A DNA stretch of 64,000 bases from an uncultured beta proteobacterium. GTDB taxonomy: Bacteria; Pseudomonadota; Gammaproteobacteria; Burkholderiales; Burkholderiaceae_C. Below are positions 48,113 through 57,196 of this stretch, in pieces. The stretch is from contig CAIMZI010000091.1 in assembly GCA_903845935.1 (NCBI GenBank), forward strand, positions 101,478 to 165,477. The letters run 5' to 3'. Below the pieces are notes generated by a model. That model saw only the letters and a list, made by a program, of their open reading frames with translations. It had not been told where the DNA came from and ran no database searches. Each line of letters opens with the position of its first letter. Position 1 is the first letter of the stretch. The translations under genes were made by a program, and so were the position numbers.

Positions 48113-48814
48113 CTAGCGTGCGAAGTACAGGTCGTGCAACTGGTCCAGATTGACGTCCGCTGCCGCCTGCGAGTGGATGATCTTGCCGCTTTGCATCAGA
48201 TACACATGGTCGGCCACCGCTACCGCGCGGTGGGTGTTTTGCTCGACCAGCACGATGGTGCGTCCGTCCTGTTTGAGGCGGATGAGGATGTCAAACAGCT
48301 CGTTGACCAACAGCGGCGAAAGTCCCAGCGAGGGCTCATCGATGATCAGCAACTGCGGGTCTGCCATCAGGCCGCGCGCCATCGCCAGCATTTGCGCCTC
48401 GCCACCGGAGAGCGATCCCGCCAGTTGTTTGCGCCGTTCACCCAGTCTGGGAAACATGGCGTAGGAGCGCTCCAGATTCACCGCCAACTTGGCGCGGTGC
48501 GCCTTGGGAAAGGCGCCCATGGTGAGATTTTCTTCCACGCTCATGTCTTTAAAGGTCATGCGCCCTTCCGGAATCATGGCCACCGACACGTCGGGCATCT
48601 TCCAGGTGGGCAGCCCGTTCAGCGGCTTGCCGCGCAGGTTGATCCCGCCAGCAGTGAGAGGCAGCAGGCCCATGATGGCCCGCAACAGGGTGGTCTTGCC
48701 GGCACCGGTGGGGCCGATCAGGGTGGTCAGCTTGCCGGGCGCGACATGCAGTGAAACGTCCCACAGGACATTGATGGCGCCATAGCCGACGCGCACATTG
48801 GAAACATCAAGCAT
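48113..48814 (-). CDS. livF: Branched-chain-type ABC importer ATPase LivF
   Basis: ATPase of 233 residues and last gene of the nine-gene operon. It has Walker A GPTGAGKTT, the LivF-type segment VAMIPEGRMTFKDMSVEENL, signature LSGGEAQMLAMARGLM and Walker B LLIIDEPSLGLSPLL. The start MLDVSNVRVGYG at 48814 overlaps livG by 8 bp; the frame can also start at 48838. It is part of a HAAT-class uptake system whose substrate is probably the acid degraded by the enzymes encoded upstream. Confidence 0.92.
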   Translation of the reverse strand: MLDVSNVRVGYGAINVLWDVSLHVAPGKLTTLIGPTGAGKTTLLRAIMGLLPLTAGGINLRGKPLNGLPTWKMPDVSVAMIPEGRMTFKDMSVEENLTMGAFPKAHRAKLAVNLERSYAMFPRLGERRKQLAGSLSGGEAQMLAMARGLMADPQLLIIDEPSLGLSPLLVNELFDILIRLKQDGRTIVLVEQNTHRAVAVADHVYLMQSGKIIHSQAAADVNLDQLHDLYFAR

Positions 48815-49520
48815 GCTCTGCTCCGGTGTAACTCTCAATCACTTTCGGGTCGCTGAACACCGCCTCGGGTGTGCCGTCGGCAATCAGCTTGCCAAAGTTC
48901 AGCACCACCACGCGCTGGCACAGCTTGCTGATGGTCTCGATGTCGTGTTCGATGATCAGAATACCCACGCCAAAGCGCTGGTGCAGGTCCTTGAGCATGG
49001 TCATGAAACGCCGCTTGCCACTGGTCTCCAGCCCGGCCAGCACCTCGTCGAGCAAAAGCAGGCGCGGGTTGGTGGCCAGTGCCTTGGCCACTTCCAGGGC
49101 CTTGAGTTCGGTCAGGGCCAGTGCGCTGGAAGCCATGCGCTCGCCCTTGCCGTCCAGCGAGGTGAAGGCCAGGATTTCGTCGACCTTGTGCGGGTCCACC
49201 GAGCCCGTGCCAAAGCGCTGCGCCACGATCAGGTTTTCGCGCACGGTCAGCTCATGCAGGGGCTGGGGGATCTGGAAGGTGCGGCCCAGCCCCATGCGGG
49301 CACGCTGGTACATGGGGCGGCGCAGCATGTCCACGCCGTCAAACAGAATGCGCCCGCTGCTGGTGTCGGCCAGGCCGGAGATGGCGTTGAATAGCGTGGT
49401 CTTGCCAGCGCCGTTGGGCCCGACCAGACCGACCACATCCTGCGTGCCGACATTGAGCGAGACCGCGTTGACGGCGGTCAGCCCGCCAAAGCGCACCGAC
49501 ACTTGGTCAAGCTGCAGCAT
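48807..49520 (-). CDS. livG: Branched-chain-type ABC importer ATPase LivG
   Basis: ATPase of 237 residues. Walker A is GPNGAGKTT, the LivG-specific segment ARMGLGRTFQIPQPLHELTV is present, and Walker B reads LLLLDEVLAGLE. The signature region (SSALALTELKALEVAKALA) lacks the LSGGQ core, having ALTELK instead, as in many LivG-like subunits of this class. It overlaps livM by 14 bp and livF by 8 bp. Confidence 0.92.
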   Translation of the reverse strand: MLQLDQVSVRFGGLTAVNAVSLNVGTQDVVGLVGPNGAGKTTLFNAISGLADTSSGRILFDGVDMLRRPMYQRARMGLGRTFQIPQPLHELTVRENLIVAQRFGTGSVDPHKVDEILAFTSLDGKGERMASSALALTELKALEVAKALATNPRLLLLDEVLAGLETSGKRRFMTMLKDLHQRFGVGILIIEHDIETISKLCQRVVVLNFGKLIADGTPEAVFSDPKVIESYTGAEHA

Positions 49521-50460
49521 GGCGCCTCCCGGTCATGTTTCGGGCAATCGATAGCAGGCCGTCGGGGCTGAGCAGCACCATGGCCACCAGCAACAGGCCC
49601 AGCACCAGCTGGTGCCCGGACGGCATGATGGCCTTGAACACCAACTGGTCCACCAGATATACCGCCACGGCACCGATCACCGGCCCGGTCAGGGTGCGAT
49701 AGCCGCCGAAAATGGCCGCCACAATCGGCAGCGTGACCCAGACGCTGCTAAAGGCGTAGTCGGGCTCCAGAAAGTTGATGTAGTGCGCGTTGAAGGCGCC
49801 CACCAGACCGCACATAAAGGCCGACACCACCAGCATCAGCGCCTTGAGCAGGGTGCTGTTGACGCCTACCACACGGGTGGCATCTTCACTCTCATGCATG
49901 GCCCGCAATGCCAGCCCGTAATGGCTTTTGCGTATGCGTTGGTAGGCAAACGCCAGCACCACGACCAGGCTCAGAATCACCCAGTAGTTGCCGGTCTTGC
50001 TGCCGAAGTCGAAGCCCAGCAGCTCCGGTAGACGCGGTATGTTGGAGATGCCGGCGGCGCCTCCGGTCACCGGTTTCCACTCGGTCGCCAGGATGCGGAA
50101 GATATGCGCATAGGCCAGAATGGCCAGGGCAAAGTAAGGCCCGCGCAGGCGCAGCACCGGCAGCATGGCGGCCGAGGCAACCACCGCACCCAAACCGCCC
50201 AGCAGCATGGACAGCGGCACGGGCAGGCCCAGCTTCATGCTGACAATGGCCGAGGTATAGGCACCCACGCCAAAGAAGGCGCTGTGGCCGAAGCTGACCA
50301 TGCCGCCCAGGTTGCCCAACAGGGCCCAAGACAGGGCCACGCCGCCTATGACCAGCGCCGCCACCACCATGCTCATGATGTAGTGGTTGCTGCCGAACAG
50401 CAGGGGCACCAGCGCATAGCTGGCCAGCAGTGCCAGCAGCACTTGTGTGTTGCGTTTCAT
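49507..50460 (-). CDS. livM: Branched-chain-type ABC importer permease LivM
   Basis: Membrane subunit of 317 residues with about ten hydrophobic segments. Typical LivM text: GGMVSFGHSAFFGVGAYTSAI, LRLRGPYFALAILAYAHI and the EAA-like loop RKSHYGLALRAMHESEDATRVVGV. The frame extends to 51111 as a shadow of livH; ATG 50460 (MKRNTQVLLA) overlaps the livH stop by 4 bp and gives the usual length. Confidence 0.93.
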   Translation of the reverse strand: MKRNTQVLLALLASYALVPLLFGSNHYIMSMVVAALVIGGVALSWALLGNLGGMVSFGHSAFFGVGAYTSAIVSMKLGLPVPLSMLLGGLGAVVASAAMLPVLRLRGPYFALAILAYAHIFRILATEWKPVTGGAAGISNIPRLPELLGFDFGSKTGNYWVILSLVVVLAFAYQRIRKSHYGLALRAMHESEDATRVVGVNSTLLKALMLVVSAFMCGLVGAFNAHYINFLEPDYAFSSVWVTLPIVAAIFGGYRTLTGPVIGAVAVYLVDQLVFKAIMPSGHQLVLGLLLVAMVLLSPDGLLSIARNMTGRRHAAA

Positions 50461-51329
50461 CCGCGTCTCCGTTTGGCACCGAACAGGCCGTTGGGCATGA
50501 CAAACAAGACTAGCAGGAACAGACCCATGCCGACCAGGTCCTGCAGCGCCGAGCTGGCCAGCGTCACCGTCAGCGCCTCGGCCACACCCAAGAGCAGCGC
50601 GCCGACCAGCACGCCGGGAATGGAGCCAATGCCCGCCAGCACCGTGATCACAAAGGCCTTGATGGTGAGCACACCGCCGTACGAGGGGCTGATCACGCCG
50701 TAGCTGAACAGCGCCACCCCGGCAAAGGTGGCCAGTATGCCGGCCACCACAAAGGACACCAGCTCGGTGGAGCGCGGGTTGATGCCCATGAGCTTGGCGG
50801 CATCGCGGTTGCTGGAAACCGCACGCACCGCACGCCCATACCAGCTGCGCGCCAGCCACCACCACAGGCCGCCCATCAGCAGCACGCTGACGCCAAAAAA
50901 CAGAATCTCGCTGTTCATGCTGAAGAACGGCCCGAGCACAAAGGCGTCCTGCATCCAGCTGGAACTGGTGGAGTGCACATCGGCCTTCCAGACCAGCAGG
51001 ATCAGGTTGGTCAGCATCACACCCAGGCCATAGGTCAGGATCAGGGAATTGATCTCCCGGTCTTTCTGGATGCGGCTGACCGCAAGGTAAACCATCACCG
51101 AGGTGCTGCACACCACCAGCATCGCCAGCGGAATGGCCAAGAGCGGGCTCCAGCCCAGGCCGGACTCCACCGAATAGGCGATGTAGGCGGCCAACAGCAC
51201 CAGCTCACCATGGGCCAGATTGATGACCTTCATGGTGCCGAATACCAGCGCCAACCCCAGCGCAATCAGCGCATAGGAGCCGCCTTGCAGCAGACCCGAA
51301 TACAGCGCCTGAAGTATGAGTTCTGTCAT
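50457..51329 (-). CDS. livH: Branched-chain-type ABC importer permease LivH
   Basis: Membrane subunit of 290 residues with about eight hydrophobic segments. LivH landmarks are GLLQGGSYALIALGLALVFGTMKVINLAHGE at the N-terminus and the loop WYGRAVRAVSSNRDAAKLMGIN. It lies 19 bp downstream of the binding-protein gene and overlaps livM by 4 bp. Confidence 0.94.
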   Translation of the reverse strand: MTELILQALYSGLLQGGSYALIALGLALVFGTMKVINLAHGELVLLAAYIAYSVESGLGWSPLLAIPLAMLVVCSTSVMVYLAVSRIQKDREINSLILTYGLGVMLTNLILLVWKADVHSTSSSWMQDAFVLGPFFSMNSEILFFGVSVLLMGGLWWWLARSWYGRAVRAVSSNRDAAKLMGINPRSTELVSFVVAGILATFAGVALFSYGVISPSYGGVLTIKAFVITVLAGIGSIPGVLVGALLLGVAEALTVTLASSALQDLVGMGLFLLVLFVMPNGLFGAKRRRG

Positions 51330-51348
51330 GTCAGGACCACGCAGCGGC

Positions 51349-52515
51349 CTACCAGGGCACGCCAGGGAAGCTGGCCTTGCCCGTGGCCTCTTCCTTGGGC
51401 CAGACGATCACCACCTTGCCATTTTGATGCTGACCCATGCGGTGGCTGAAGAAGGGGTTGTCGCCATTGGCACCGAACTTGACCCGGCCAATCAGGGTCT
51501 GGCGGTCGGTCTTGTTCAGCTCATCGATCACGCCGTTCTTTTTCAGCGTGCCCTTGTCGGCCGAGCGTGCCATGGCTTCAAACAAGAGCGTGGCCTGCAC
51601 ATAGCCGAACTGCCCCAGGTAGTCGGGCTCCTTCTGGTACAGCTTTTGGTAGGCATCGTTAAAGGCTTTGCCGTCGGCGGATTTGAACTCCGCAGGGTAG
51701 GGCAGGAAGGCCGTGCCGTAGACATTGGGCATCAGGTCCGGAAAGTCGGCCGCCATCTTGGACGTGGCCAGGGACCAGACGCCCACGATCGCTTTGACAT
51801 TGGGTTTGAGCACTCTTGCGGCACGCAAAATGCCCACGTAGTCGTTCTCATAGCCGACCATGGCAATGAATTCCGATTTGTCCTGCAGCTTGATCTTGTT
51901 GATGATCGGTTTGAAGTCGGTGATGGCCGGGTCAAACTCATGCGAGGCCACGGTGGCGCCCTGGGCTGTGAGGGTTTTTTGCACCTCGCGCGCCAGGCTG
52001 GAAGTGGCCTCCTTGGACGAATACACGATAGACACCGACTTGGCCTTCATGTCACCCAGCAAGCCCACCATGGCCTTCTGGTAACCGGCGGTGTTGTTGA
52101 TGCGAAAGAAGTTTTTGTGTCCGCTGCTGACCAGGCTGTCATCCACGCCGCCGGATGTCACATAGGCCAGACCGAGCTTGCTGGCGGCGTCCGAAGCCGG
52201 CGCAATGTTGTTGGAGCCGTAGCCGCCGGTGATGGCCAGCACGCCCTGGCTGGCCAGCTTTTCCACCGCAGCCACGGCCTTGGCCGGAGACGACTCATCG
52301 TCAATCGAGATGACTTTGATCTTGTGTTTGCTGGTCTTATTGAATACCTCGGCAGCTACCAGAATGCCTTCATGCATGCCGCCGCCTACGCGCGCCAGGG
52401 TGCCGGTCAGGGGCACCTCCACGCCGACCAGAAGTTCTTCTGCATGCAGGCTGCTCCAACTGCCGGCGCAGGCGATCAGGGCCACGAGGCCTAGGTTTTT
52501 GTAACTATTTTTCAT
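51349..52515 (-). CDS. Periplasmic binding protein of the Liv-type importer
   Basis: A 388-residue type 1 periplasmic binding protein with a signal peptide (about 1-24, cleaved near SLHA). The mature N-terminus LLVGVEVPLTGTLARVGGGMHEG and the segment FRINNTAGYQKAMVGLL are typical of amino-acid or aromatic-acid LivJ-like receptors. A GTG at 52527 is an alternative start. It is preceded by a 56-bp gap after a CoA-transferase gene, within an operon of acyl-CoA enzymes. That context points to a carboxylic acid ligand rather than leucine. Confidence 0.9.
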   Translation of the reverse strand: MKNSYKNLGLVALIACAGSWSSLHAEELLVGVEVPLTGTLARVGGGMHEGILVAAEVFNKTSKHKIKVISIDDESSPAKAVAAVEKLASQGVLAITGGYGSNNIAPASDAASKLGLAYVTSGGVDDSLVSSGHKNFFRINNTAGYQKAMVGLLGDMKAKSVSIVYSSKEATSSLAREVQKTLTAQGATVASHEFDPAITDFKPIINKIKLQDKSEFIAMVGYENDYVGILRAARVLKPNVKAIVGVWSLATSKMAADFPDLMPNVYGTAFLPYPAEFKSADGKAFNDAYQKLYQKEPDYLGQFGYVQATLLFEAMARSADKGTLKKNGVIDELNKTDRQTLIGRVKFGANGDNPFFSHRMGQHQNGKVVIVWPKEEATGKASFPGVPW

Positions 52516-52571
52516 GCTGTGTCTCACTCGTTGTTAGGTGGATGAAGAGTTGCGGGCGGTAGAGTTATTTT

Positions 52572-53780
52572 TCATATGACGCCCTGCGCCTGCAATTCCT
52601 GCAGGCGCTCAGCGCTCAGGCCCAGCAGGTTTTGCAGCACCTGTTGCGTGCCTTCGCCCAGCTCCGGTGGCGGGCTGCGCACGGCCAGACGCTCGCCGTC
52701 AAAGCGGTAGGGCGGTGCCAGCACCTGCACGCTGCCGGCTTGTGGGTGCGGGTGCTCGGTGACCAGTCCGGCTTCGCGCGCACGGTCGGAGTTCAACGCT
52801 TCGAGCAGGCCCGACACCTCGCCGCAGGGAATGCCCGCGCGGGTGAGGCGCTCCAGCATGTCCTTGCGTGGCTTGTGCGCAATTTCCTGGCGCAGCAGGG
52901 GGGCCAGCAACGCGCGGTTGGCGGAGCGGCTCAGGTTGGTCTTGAAGCGCTCGTCCAGCGCCATGTCGGGCCGCTCAATGACCTCGTTGCAAAAGCGGAC
53001 GAACTGGCTGTTGTTGCCGCAGGCGATCACCAGCGGGCCATCGGCCGCGTCAAACACCCCGTAGGGCATGATGCTCGGGTGGGCATTGCCGTAGCGCGGC
53101 GGGTCCTGCCCCATGAACAAAGCCTCCAGCCCGTAATAGGCCGTCACCATCAGGCCGCAGTCGTACAGGGCCATGCCGATGTGGCGGCCTTTGCCGGTCT
53201 TCTGGCGCTCGTAAAGCGAGGCCAGAATGGCTTGCGCGGCATACAGGCCGGTCACCATATCCACCACGGCCACGCCGAATTTGAGCGGCGGCTGATTAGC
53301 CTCGCCGTTGAGGGCCATCAGGCCGCTCTCGCCCTGTATCACCAGGTCGTAACCGGGCCGCGCCGCCTCGGGGCCAGTGCGGTCGTAGCCGGTGATGGAG
53401 CAGTAAATCAGCTCGGGCCGCTCAGCGCTAAGTTGCTCGTAACCCAGGCCCATTTTTTCAATGCCGCCGAACTTGAAGTTCTGCACCACCACGTCGCTCT
53501 TGGCGGCCAGATCGCGCGCAAGCTGCTGGCCTTCTGGCGTTTGCAAGTCCAGCGTCACCGAGCGTTTGTTGCGGTTCACGCTGTTGAAATACGAGGTTTC
53601 GGTAGCGCCTATGCGCAAGCCCCAATCGCGCGTGTCGTCACCGCGCAGCGGATGCTCCACCTTGATCACTTCGGCCCCCAGATCGCCCAGCACCATGGCG
53701 CACCAGGGCCCGGCCAGCACGCGGGAAAAATCCAAAATACGGATGCCTTCCAGAGGCAGGGCGGCGTTGATGGAGCTCAT
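52572..53780 (-). CDS. Family III (CaiB/BaiF) CoA-transferase
   Basis: A 402-residue CoA-transferase. It has [48 protein letters not shown], and PGYDLVIQGESGLMALNG with the likely catalytic Asp. It overlaps the enoyl-CoA hydratase gene by 4 bp. The operon lacks an acyl-CoA ligase, so this enzyme probably activates the imported acid by taking CoA from another thioester. It is a paralogue of the gcdH-linked transferase at 44521-45768. Confidence 0.9.
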   Translation of the reverse strand: MSSINAALPLEGIRILDFSRVLAGPWCAMVLGDLGAEVIKVEHPLRGDDTRDWGLRIGATETSYFNSVNRNKRSVTLDLQTPEGQQLARDLAAKSDVVVQNFKFGGIEKMGLGYEQLSAERPELIYCSITGYDRTGPEAARPGYDLVIQGESGLMALNGEANQPPLKFGVAVVDMVTGLYAAQAILASLYERQKTGKGRHIGMALYDCGLMVTAYYGLEALFMGQDPPRYGNAHPSIMPYGVFDAADGPLVIACGNNSQFVRFCNEVIERPDMALDERFKTNLSRSANRALLAPLLRQEIAHKPRKDMLERLTRAGIPCGEVSGLLEALNSDRAREAGLVTEHPHPQAGSVQVLAPPYRFDGERLAVRSPPPELGEGTQQVLQNLLGLSAERLQELQAQGVI

Positions 53781-54592
53781 GGTGCGGCTGTGTTTGCGTT
53801 GGATTGGCGCGCTGCGGCAAAATCGGGCGCGCGTTTAGCCAAAAAGGCGTTGATGCCTTCTATGGCTTCGGCGTCACCCTGCGACTCAACCATCAACGTG
53901 GCTTCGAGCTCCATCTGGGTAAACAGGTCGGCACGGTGGGCGGACCGGCACAGCGTCTTGATGCGCGCGTTGGCCCTGTGCGGCCCTTGTGCCAGTCGCT
54001 GGGCCAGGGCCAGGGCTTCAGCCAGCGCGGCACCGGTATCGGTCAGGCGATTGACCGGGCCCAGGCGGTGCAGGCGTTCGGCGCTGATGCGCTCGCCACT
54101 CAGGCACAACTCGGTGAGCAACTGGCGCGAAACAAACTCCGCCATAAAGGCGGTAGCCCCACCGTCGGGCGACAGGCCCACCTTCACATAGGCCATGGAA
54201 AACACCGCATCGCGCGCCACCACCAGCATGTCGCAGGCCAGCGCCAGGGACAGGCCGGCACCTGAGGCACCGCCCTCCACGGCGGCAATCACCGGCTTGC
54301 CGCAATCACGCAGCGCCCGTACCAGGCCGTGCAGGTTTTCCAGCTTCTCGCGCCGCTCTGCCGGAGCCAGTGTGTGGCGCAGGGCCAGCTGGGTCAGGTC
54401 ACCTCCGGCACAAAAAAAGCTGCCGGTACCGGTCAGCACGATGGCGCCCACCGACGAGTCTTGCTGTGCGTCGTGCAGCGCCGGTGGCAGTGCGGCATAC
54501 AAACCGGCGGTCATGGCATTGCGCATGGCGGGATTGTTGATACTCAGGATGCGCACCGTCCCTTGCTGCTCGGTGAGGAGCGCGCTGCTCAT
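53777..54592 (-). CDS. Crotonase-family enzyme (enoyl-CoA hydratase/isomerase)
   Basis: A 271-residue crotonase-fold protein. The oxyanion-hole segments GSFFCAGGDL and AAVEGGASGAGLSLALACD are present. The two Glu of typical hydratases (positions 144 and 164 in rat crotonase) are replaced, while an Asp occurs in VGLSPDGGATAFM, where PaaG-type isomerases have their catalytic Asp. It resembles proteins annotated as alternative-type oxepin-CoA hydrolases. An isomerase or unusual hydrolase role is possible, besides simple hydration. It overlaps both neighbours by 4 bp. Confidence 0.85.
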   Translation of the reverse strand: MSSALLTEQQGTVRILSINNPAMRNAMTAGLYAALPPALHDAQQDSSVGAIVLTGTGSFFCAGGDLTQLALRHTLAPAERREKLENLHGLVRALRDCGKPVIAAVEGGASGAGLSLALACDMLVVARDAVFSMAYVKVGLSPDGGATAFMAEFVSRQLLTELCLSGERISAERLHRLGPVNRLTDTGAALAEALALAQRLAQGPHRANARIKTLCRSAHRADLFTQMELEATLMVESQGDAEAIEGINAFLAKRAPDFAAARQSNANTAAP

Positions 54593-55731
54593 GCTGTCAC
54601 CAGAGCGGATAGCGCCATATAGCGCTGCAGATGGTGGTCTTCGTCGCCGAGTTGGTGGTCAATCATGATCAGGCGCTTGGCATAGTGCGACAGCGGCAAC
54701 TCCCAGGTCATGCCGATGCCGCCATGCAGCTGTATGCATTCTTCGGCCACCAGGGTGGCGATGCGGCCAATGCTGAACTTGGCGGCACTCAGGGCGCGCT
54801 CGCGGGTCAGGCGCTCGCCGTCCAGCGCGGCGGCCGCGTTGATGACGCTGCTGCGCGCCTGCTCGATTTCCAACGCCATGTCGGCCATGCGATGCTGCAA
54901 GGCCTGGAAGCTGCCGATGGCCACGCCAAACTGTTTGCGGGTGCGCAGGTAATCCAGCGTGGCGGCCTTGGCCATGTCCATGGCGCCCACGGCCTCGGCG
55001 CACAAGGCCAGAATGCCGCGTCCCACGGCGCGCTCCAGCGTGGCATGGCCCGCACCTTCTGCACCCAGCAGGGCATCCGCGCCTAGCTGCACATTCTCCA
55101 GTTGCAGGCTGGCCACGCAGCCCCCATCCACCGTGCTGCTGCTGTGCAGCTGCAGTCCCGGCGTATCGGCAGGCAACAGGAACAGGGAGATGCCGTCCTC
55201 GTCCGCCACGGCGCCGCTGGTGCGCGCCGACACGACAAACAGCTGGCATTGCGCGCCCTGCAAGACCAGGGCCTTGCTGCCGTTGAGCAACCAGCCCTCA
55301 GCCTGGCGCAGCGCGCGGGTCTGCACATGGGCCAGTTCGTAATGGCTGGCCGGCTCTTCGTGCGCCAGCGCCGCGATGCTGTCGCCGCTGATCAGTGAGG
55401 CCAGCCATTCCTTTTGCTGTGCGTTGCCAACGGCGGCGATGGCGTCACCGGCTAGTACGGCGCTGCCCAGCAGCGGCTCTACCACCAGGCCGCGGCCCAG
55501 GGCTTCGAACACATTGGCAATGTCAAAACCGTCGCCGCCGAAGCCGCCATCGACTTCGTGGAACAGTGCAGCCATGACACCCAGTTCGGCAAACTGCTGC
55601 CACATGGCCGGGCTGAAACCCTGTGGTGAGCGAACGATTTCCTGGCGTGCCGCAAAGCCATAGCGCTCGCTGATAAAGCGGTTCAGGCTGTCGGCCAGCA
55701 TGCGGCGTTCTTCGGTGGGTTCAAAGTTCAT
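54589..55731 (-). CDS. Acyl-CoA dehydrogenase, small subunit type (PimD-like)
   Basis: A 380-residue acyl-CoA dehydrogenase fold protein beginning MNFEPTEERRMLADSLNRFI. The flavin region (ALAHEEPASHYELAHVQTRA) is degenerate compared with active enzymes, and the C-terminal YEGT-type Glu is absent (IQLHGGIGMTWELPLSHYAKR). This pattern fits the partner subunit of heteromeric dehydrogenases such as pimeloyl-CoA dehydrogenase small subunit or FadE heterodimers. It starts 10 bp after the large-subunit gene. Confidence 0.87.
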   Translation of the reverse strand: MNFEPTEERRMLADSLNRFISERYGFAARQEIVRSPQGFSPAMWQQFAELGVMAALFHEVDGGFGGDGFDIANVFEALGRGLVVEPLLGSAVLAGDAIAAVGNAQQKEWLASLISGDSIAALAHEEPASHYELAHVQTRALRQAEGWLLNGSKALVLQGAQCQLFVVSARTSGAVADEDGISLFLLPADTPGLQLHSSSTVDGGCVASLQLENVQLGADALLGAEGAGHATLERAVGRGILALCAEAVGAMDMAKAATLDYLRTRKQFGVAIGSFQALQHRMADMALEIEQARSSVINAAAALDGERLTRERALSAAKFSIGRIATLVAEECIQLHGGIGMTWELPLSHYAKRLIMIDHQLGDEDHHLQRYMALSALVTA

Positions 55732-55741
55732 GTGTATGCCC

Positions 55742-56950
55742 TCACAGTCCGAGCATCATCTTGCTGATGATGTTTCTCTGGACTTCATTGGAGCCGCCGA
55801 AGATCGACAGCTTGCGGTTATTGAAGTACTGGGCGGCTGCGCTGGCTGCCGCCGGTGGGGTGGTGGGGGTGCCGGTATAGCCCTCGTCCAACGCTTCGTG
55901 GATATAGGGTCGCGCAAACGGGCCCATGGCGCGTCGTGTCAATGAGGTGATTTCCTGGCGGATCTGGGTGCCACGGATCTTGAGCATGGAGCTTTCGGCG
56001 CCCGGGGCTCCACCACCAGCCACGGCGGCGATCACACGTAGATTGGTGGTCTTCATATTTGCCAGATCAATCTCCACCCGCGCCAGCCTTGCCGCAAAAA
56101 TCGGGTCTTGCGCCAGCGGTTTGCCTTGGCGCTGCTGCGTAGCCGCAATCTGCTGGAGGCGTTGCAAAGCCGCGCTGGACTGGCCGACTCCGGCGATGTT
56201 GGTGCGCTCGTAGGTCAGCAGGTATTTGGCACAGGTCCAGCCCTTGTTTTCTTCGCCCACCAGGTTCTCAGCCGGTACGCGCACGTCGGTGAAAAAAACT
56301 TCGTTGACCTCGTGCTCCTGGTCCAGGGTGATGATGGGTCGCACTTCCACGCCGGGCGTGTGCATATCGATCAACAGGAAACTGATGCCCTCCTGCTTCT
56401 TGGCCTCGGGGTTGCTGCGCACCAGGCAGAAGATCATGTTGGCGTGCTGACCCAGCGTGGTCCAGGTCTTCTGGCCATTGACGATGTAGTGTGGGCCCTG
56501 CGCATCCTGGCAAAGCCGGGCGCTGGTTTTCACAGCCGCCAGGTCCGAGCCGGCACCCGGCTCCGAGTAGCCCTGGCACCACCAGTCGCGGCCGTCCAGA
56601 ATGCGCGGCAGCCAGTGCTGCTTTTGCGCCGCGTTGCCGTATTTGATAAGCACCGGCCCCAGCATGTTGACGCCAAAGGGCACGACACGGGGGGCCGCGG
56701 CCAGGGCGCATTCGTTCTCGAAAATGAAGCGCTCAATGGCGTTCCAGCCGGTACCACCAAACTCCACCGGCCAATGATTGGCCAGCCAACCCTGGGCATG
56801 GAGGATGGTGTGCCACTCCTGCATATCGGCCTTGGTCAGCCGCATGCCCTGGCTCACCTTGTCGGACAGGCGAGCAGGCAGCTTGGCCGCCAGAAAGCGG
56901 CACACTTCGTCGCGAAAAGTTTCTTCACTGGGACTGAAATTCAGGTTCAC
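55742..56950 (-). CDS. Acyl-CoA dehydrogenase, large subunit type (PimC-like)
   Basis: A 402-residue acyl-CoA dehydrogenase, first gene of the operon. It shows QGYSEPGAGSDLAAVKTSA and IVNGQKTWTTLGQHANMIFCL for flavin and substrate binding. The C-terminal segment is IFGGSNEVQRNIISKM, so Gly replaces the usual catalytic Glu of IYEGT. E248 in TYERTNIAG sits where isovaleryl/long-chain type enzymes hold their base and may substitute. Text and length match pimeloyl-CoA dehydrogenase large subunits. Probable substrate: a dicarboxylyl- or cyclic acyl-CoA. Confidence 0.89.
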   Translation of the reverse strand: MNLNFSPSEETFRDEVCRFLAAKLPARLSDKVSQGMRLTKADMQEWHTILHAQGWLANHWPVEFGGTGWNAIERFIFENECALAAAPRVVPFGVNMLGPVLIKYGNAAQKQHWLPRILDGRDWWCQGYSEPGAGSDLAAVKTSARLCQDAQGPHYIVNGQKTWTTLGQHANMIFCLVRSNPEAKKQEGISFLLIDMHTPGVEVRPIITLDQEHEVNEVFFTDVRVPAENLVGEENKGWTCAKYLLTYERTNIAGVGQSSAALQRLQQIAATQQRQGKPLAQDPIFAARLARVEIDLANMKTTNLRVIAAVAGGGAPGAESSMLKIRGTQIRQEITSLTRRAMGPFARPYIHEALDEGYTGTPTTPPAAASAAAQYFNNRKLSIFGGSNEVQRNIISKMMLGL

Positions 56951-57037
56951 TCAGGGTTCCTAAAAATGTGTTCAAACAGGTCTGCAGCATCCAGTGCCAA
57001 GTGCTATCAGCAATCTGATGGATGCATCAAGGGCTTG

Positions 57038-57077
57038 TTTGTTTTGCTGTGCGAAACAAAGGTTCGCAAAATATTGA
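57038..57077. promoter_or_regulatory. IclR operator-like repeat, operon-proximal copy
   Basis: A 40-bp element sharing 35 positions with the copy at 57197-57236. It contains the near-palindrome TTGTTTTGC-TGT-GCGAAACAA (8 of 9 pairs) followed by a further GTTCGCAAAAT half-site. It ends 88 bp upstream-side of the large dehydrogenase start at 56950. Confidence 0.75.
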
Positions 57078-57196
57078 TTTTCATAACCATACCGTATTTC
57101 TTCTGTTCTGTGCGCAGGTTTTGCCAGAACCAAGTGTTAACCCCTACGCTGATCGGTCTGGCAACGGTGGTGCAGTCGGGCGACATGCGGATATGA

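Noticed and set aside
52632..54191. 519-codon plus-strand frame opposite the CoA-transferase and crotonase genes
   Set aside because: Antisense shadow across two overlapping real genes.
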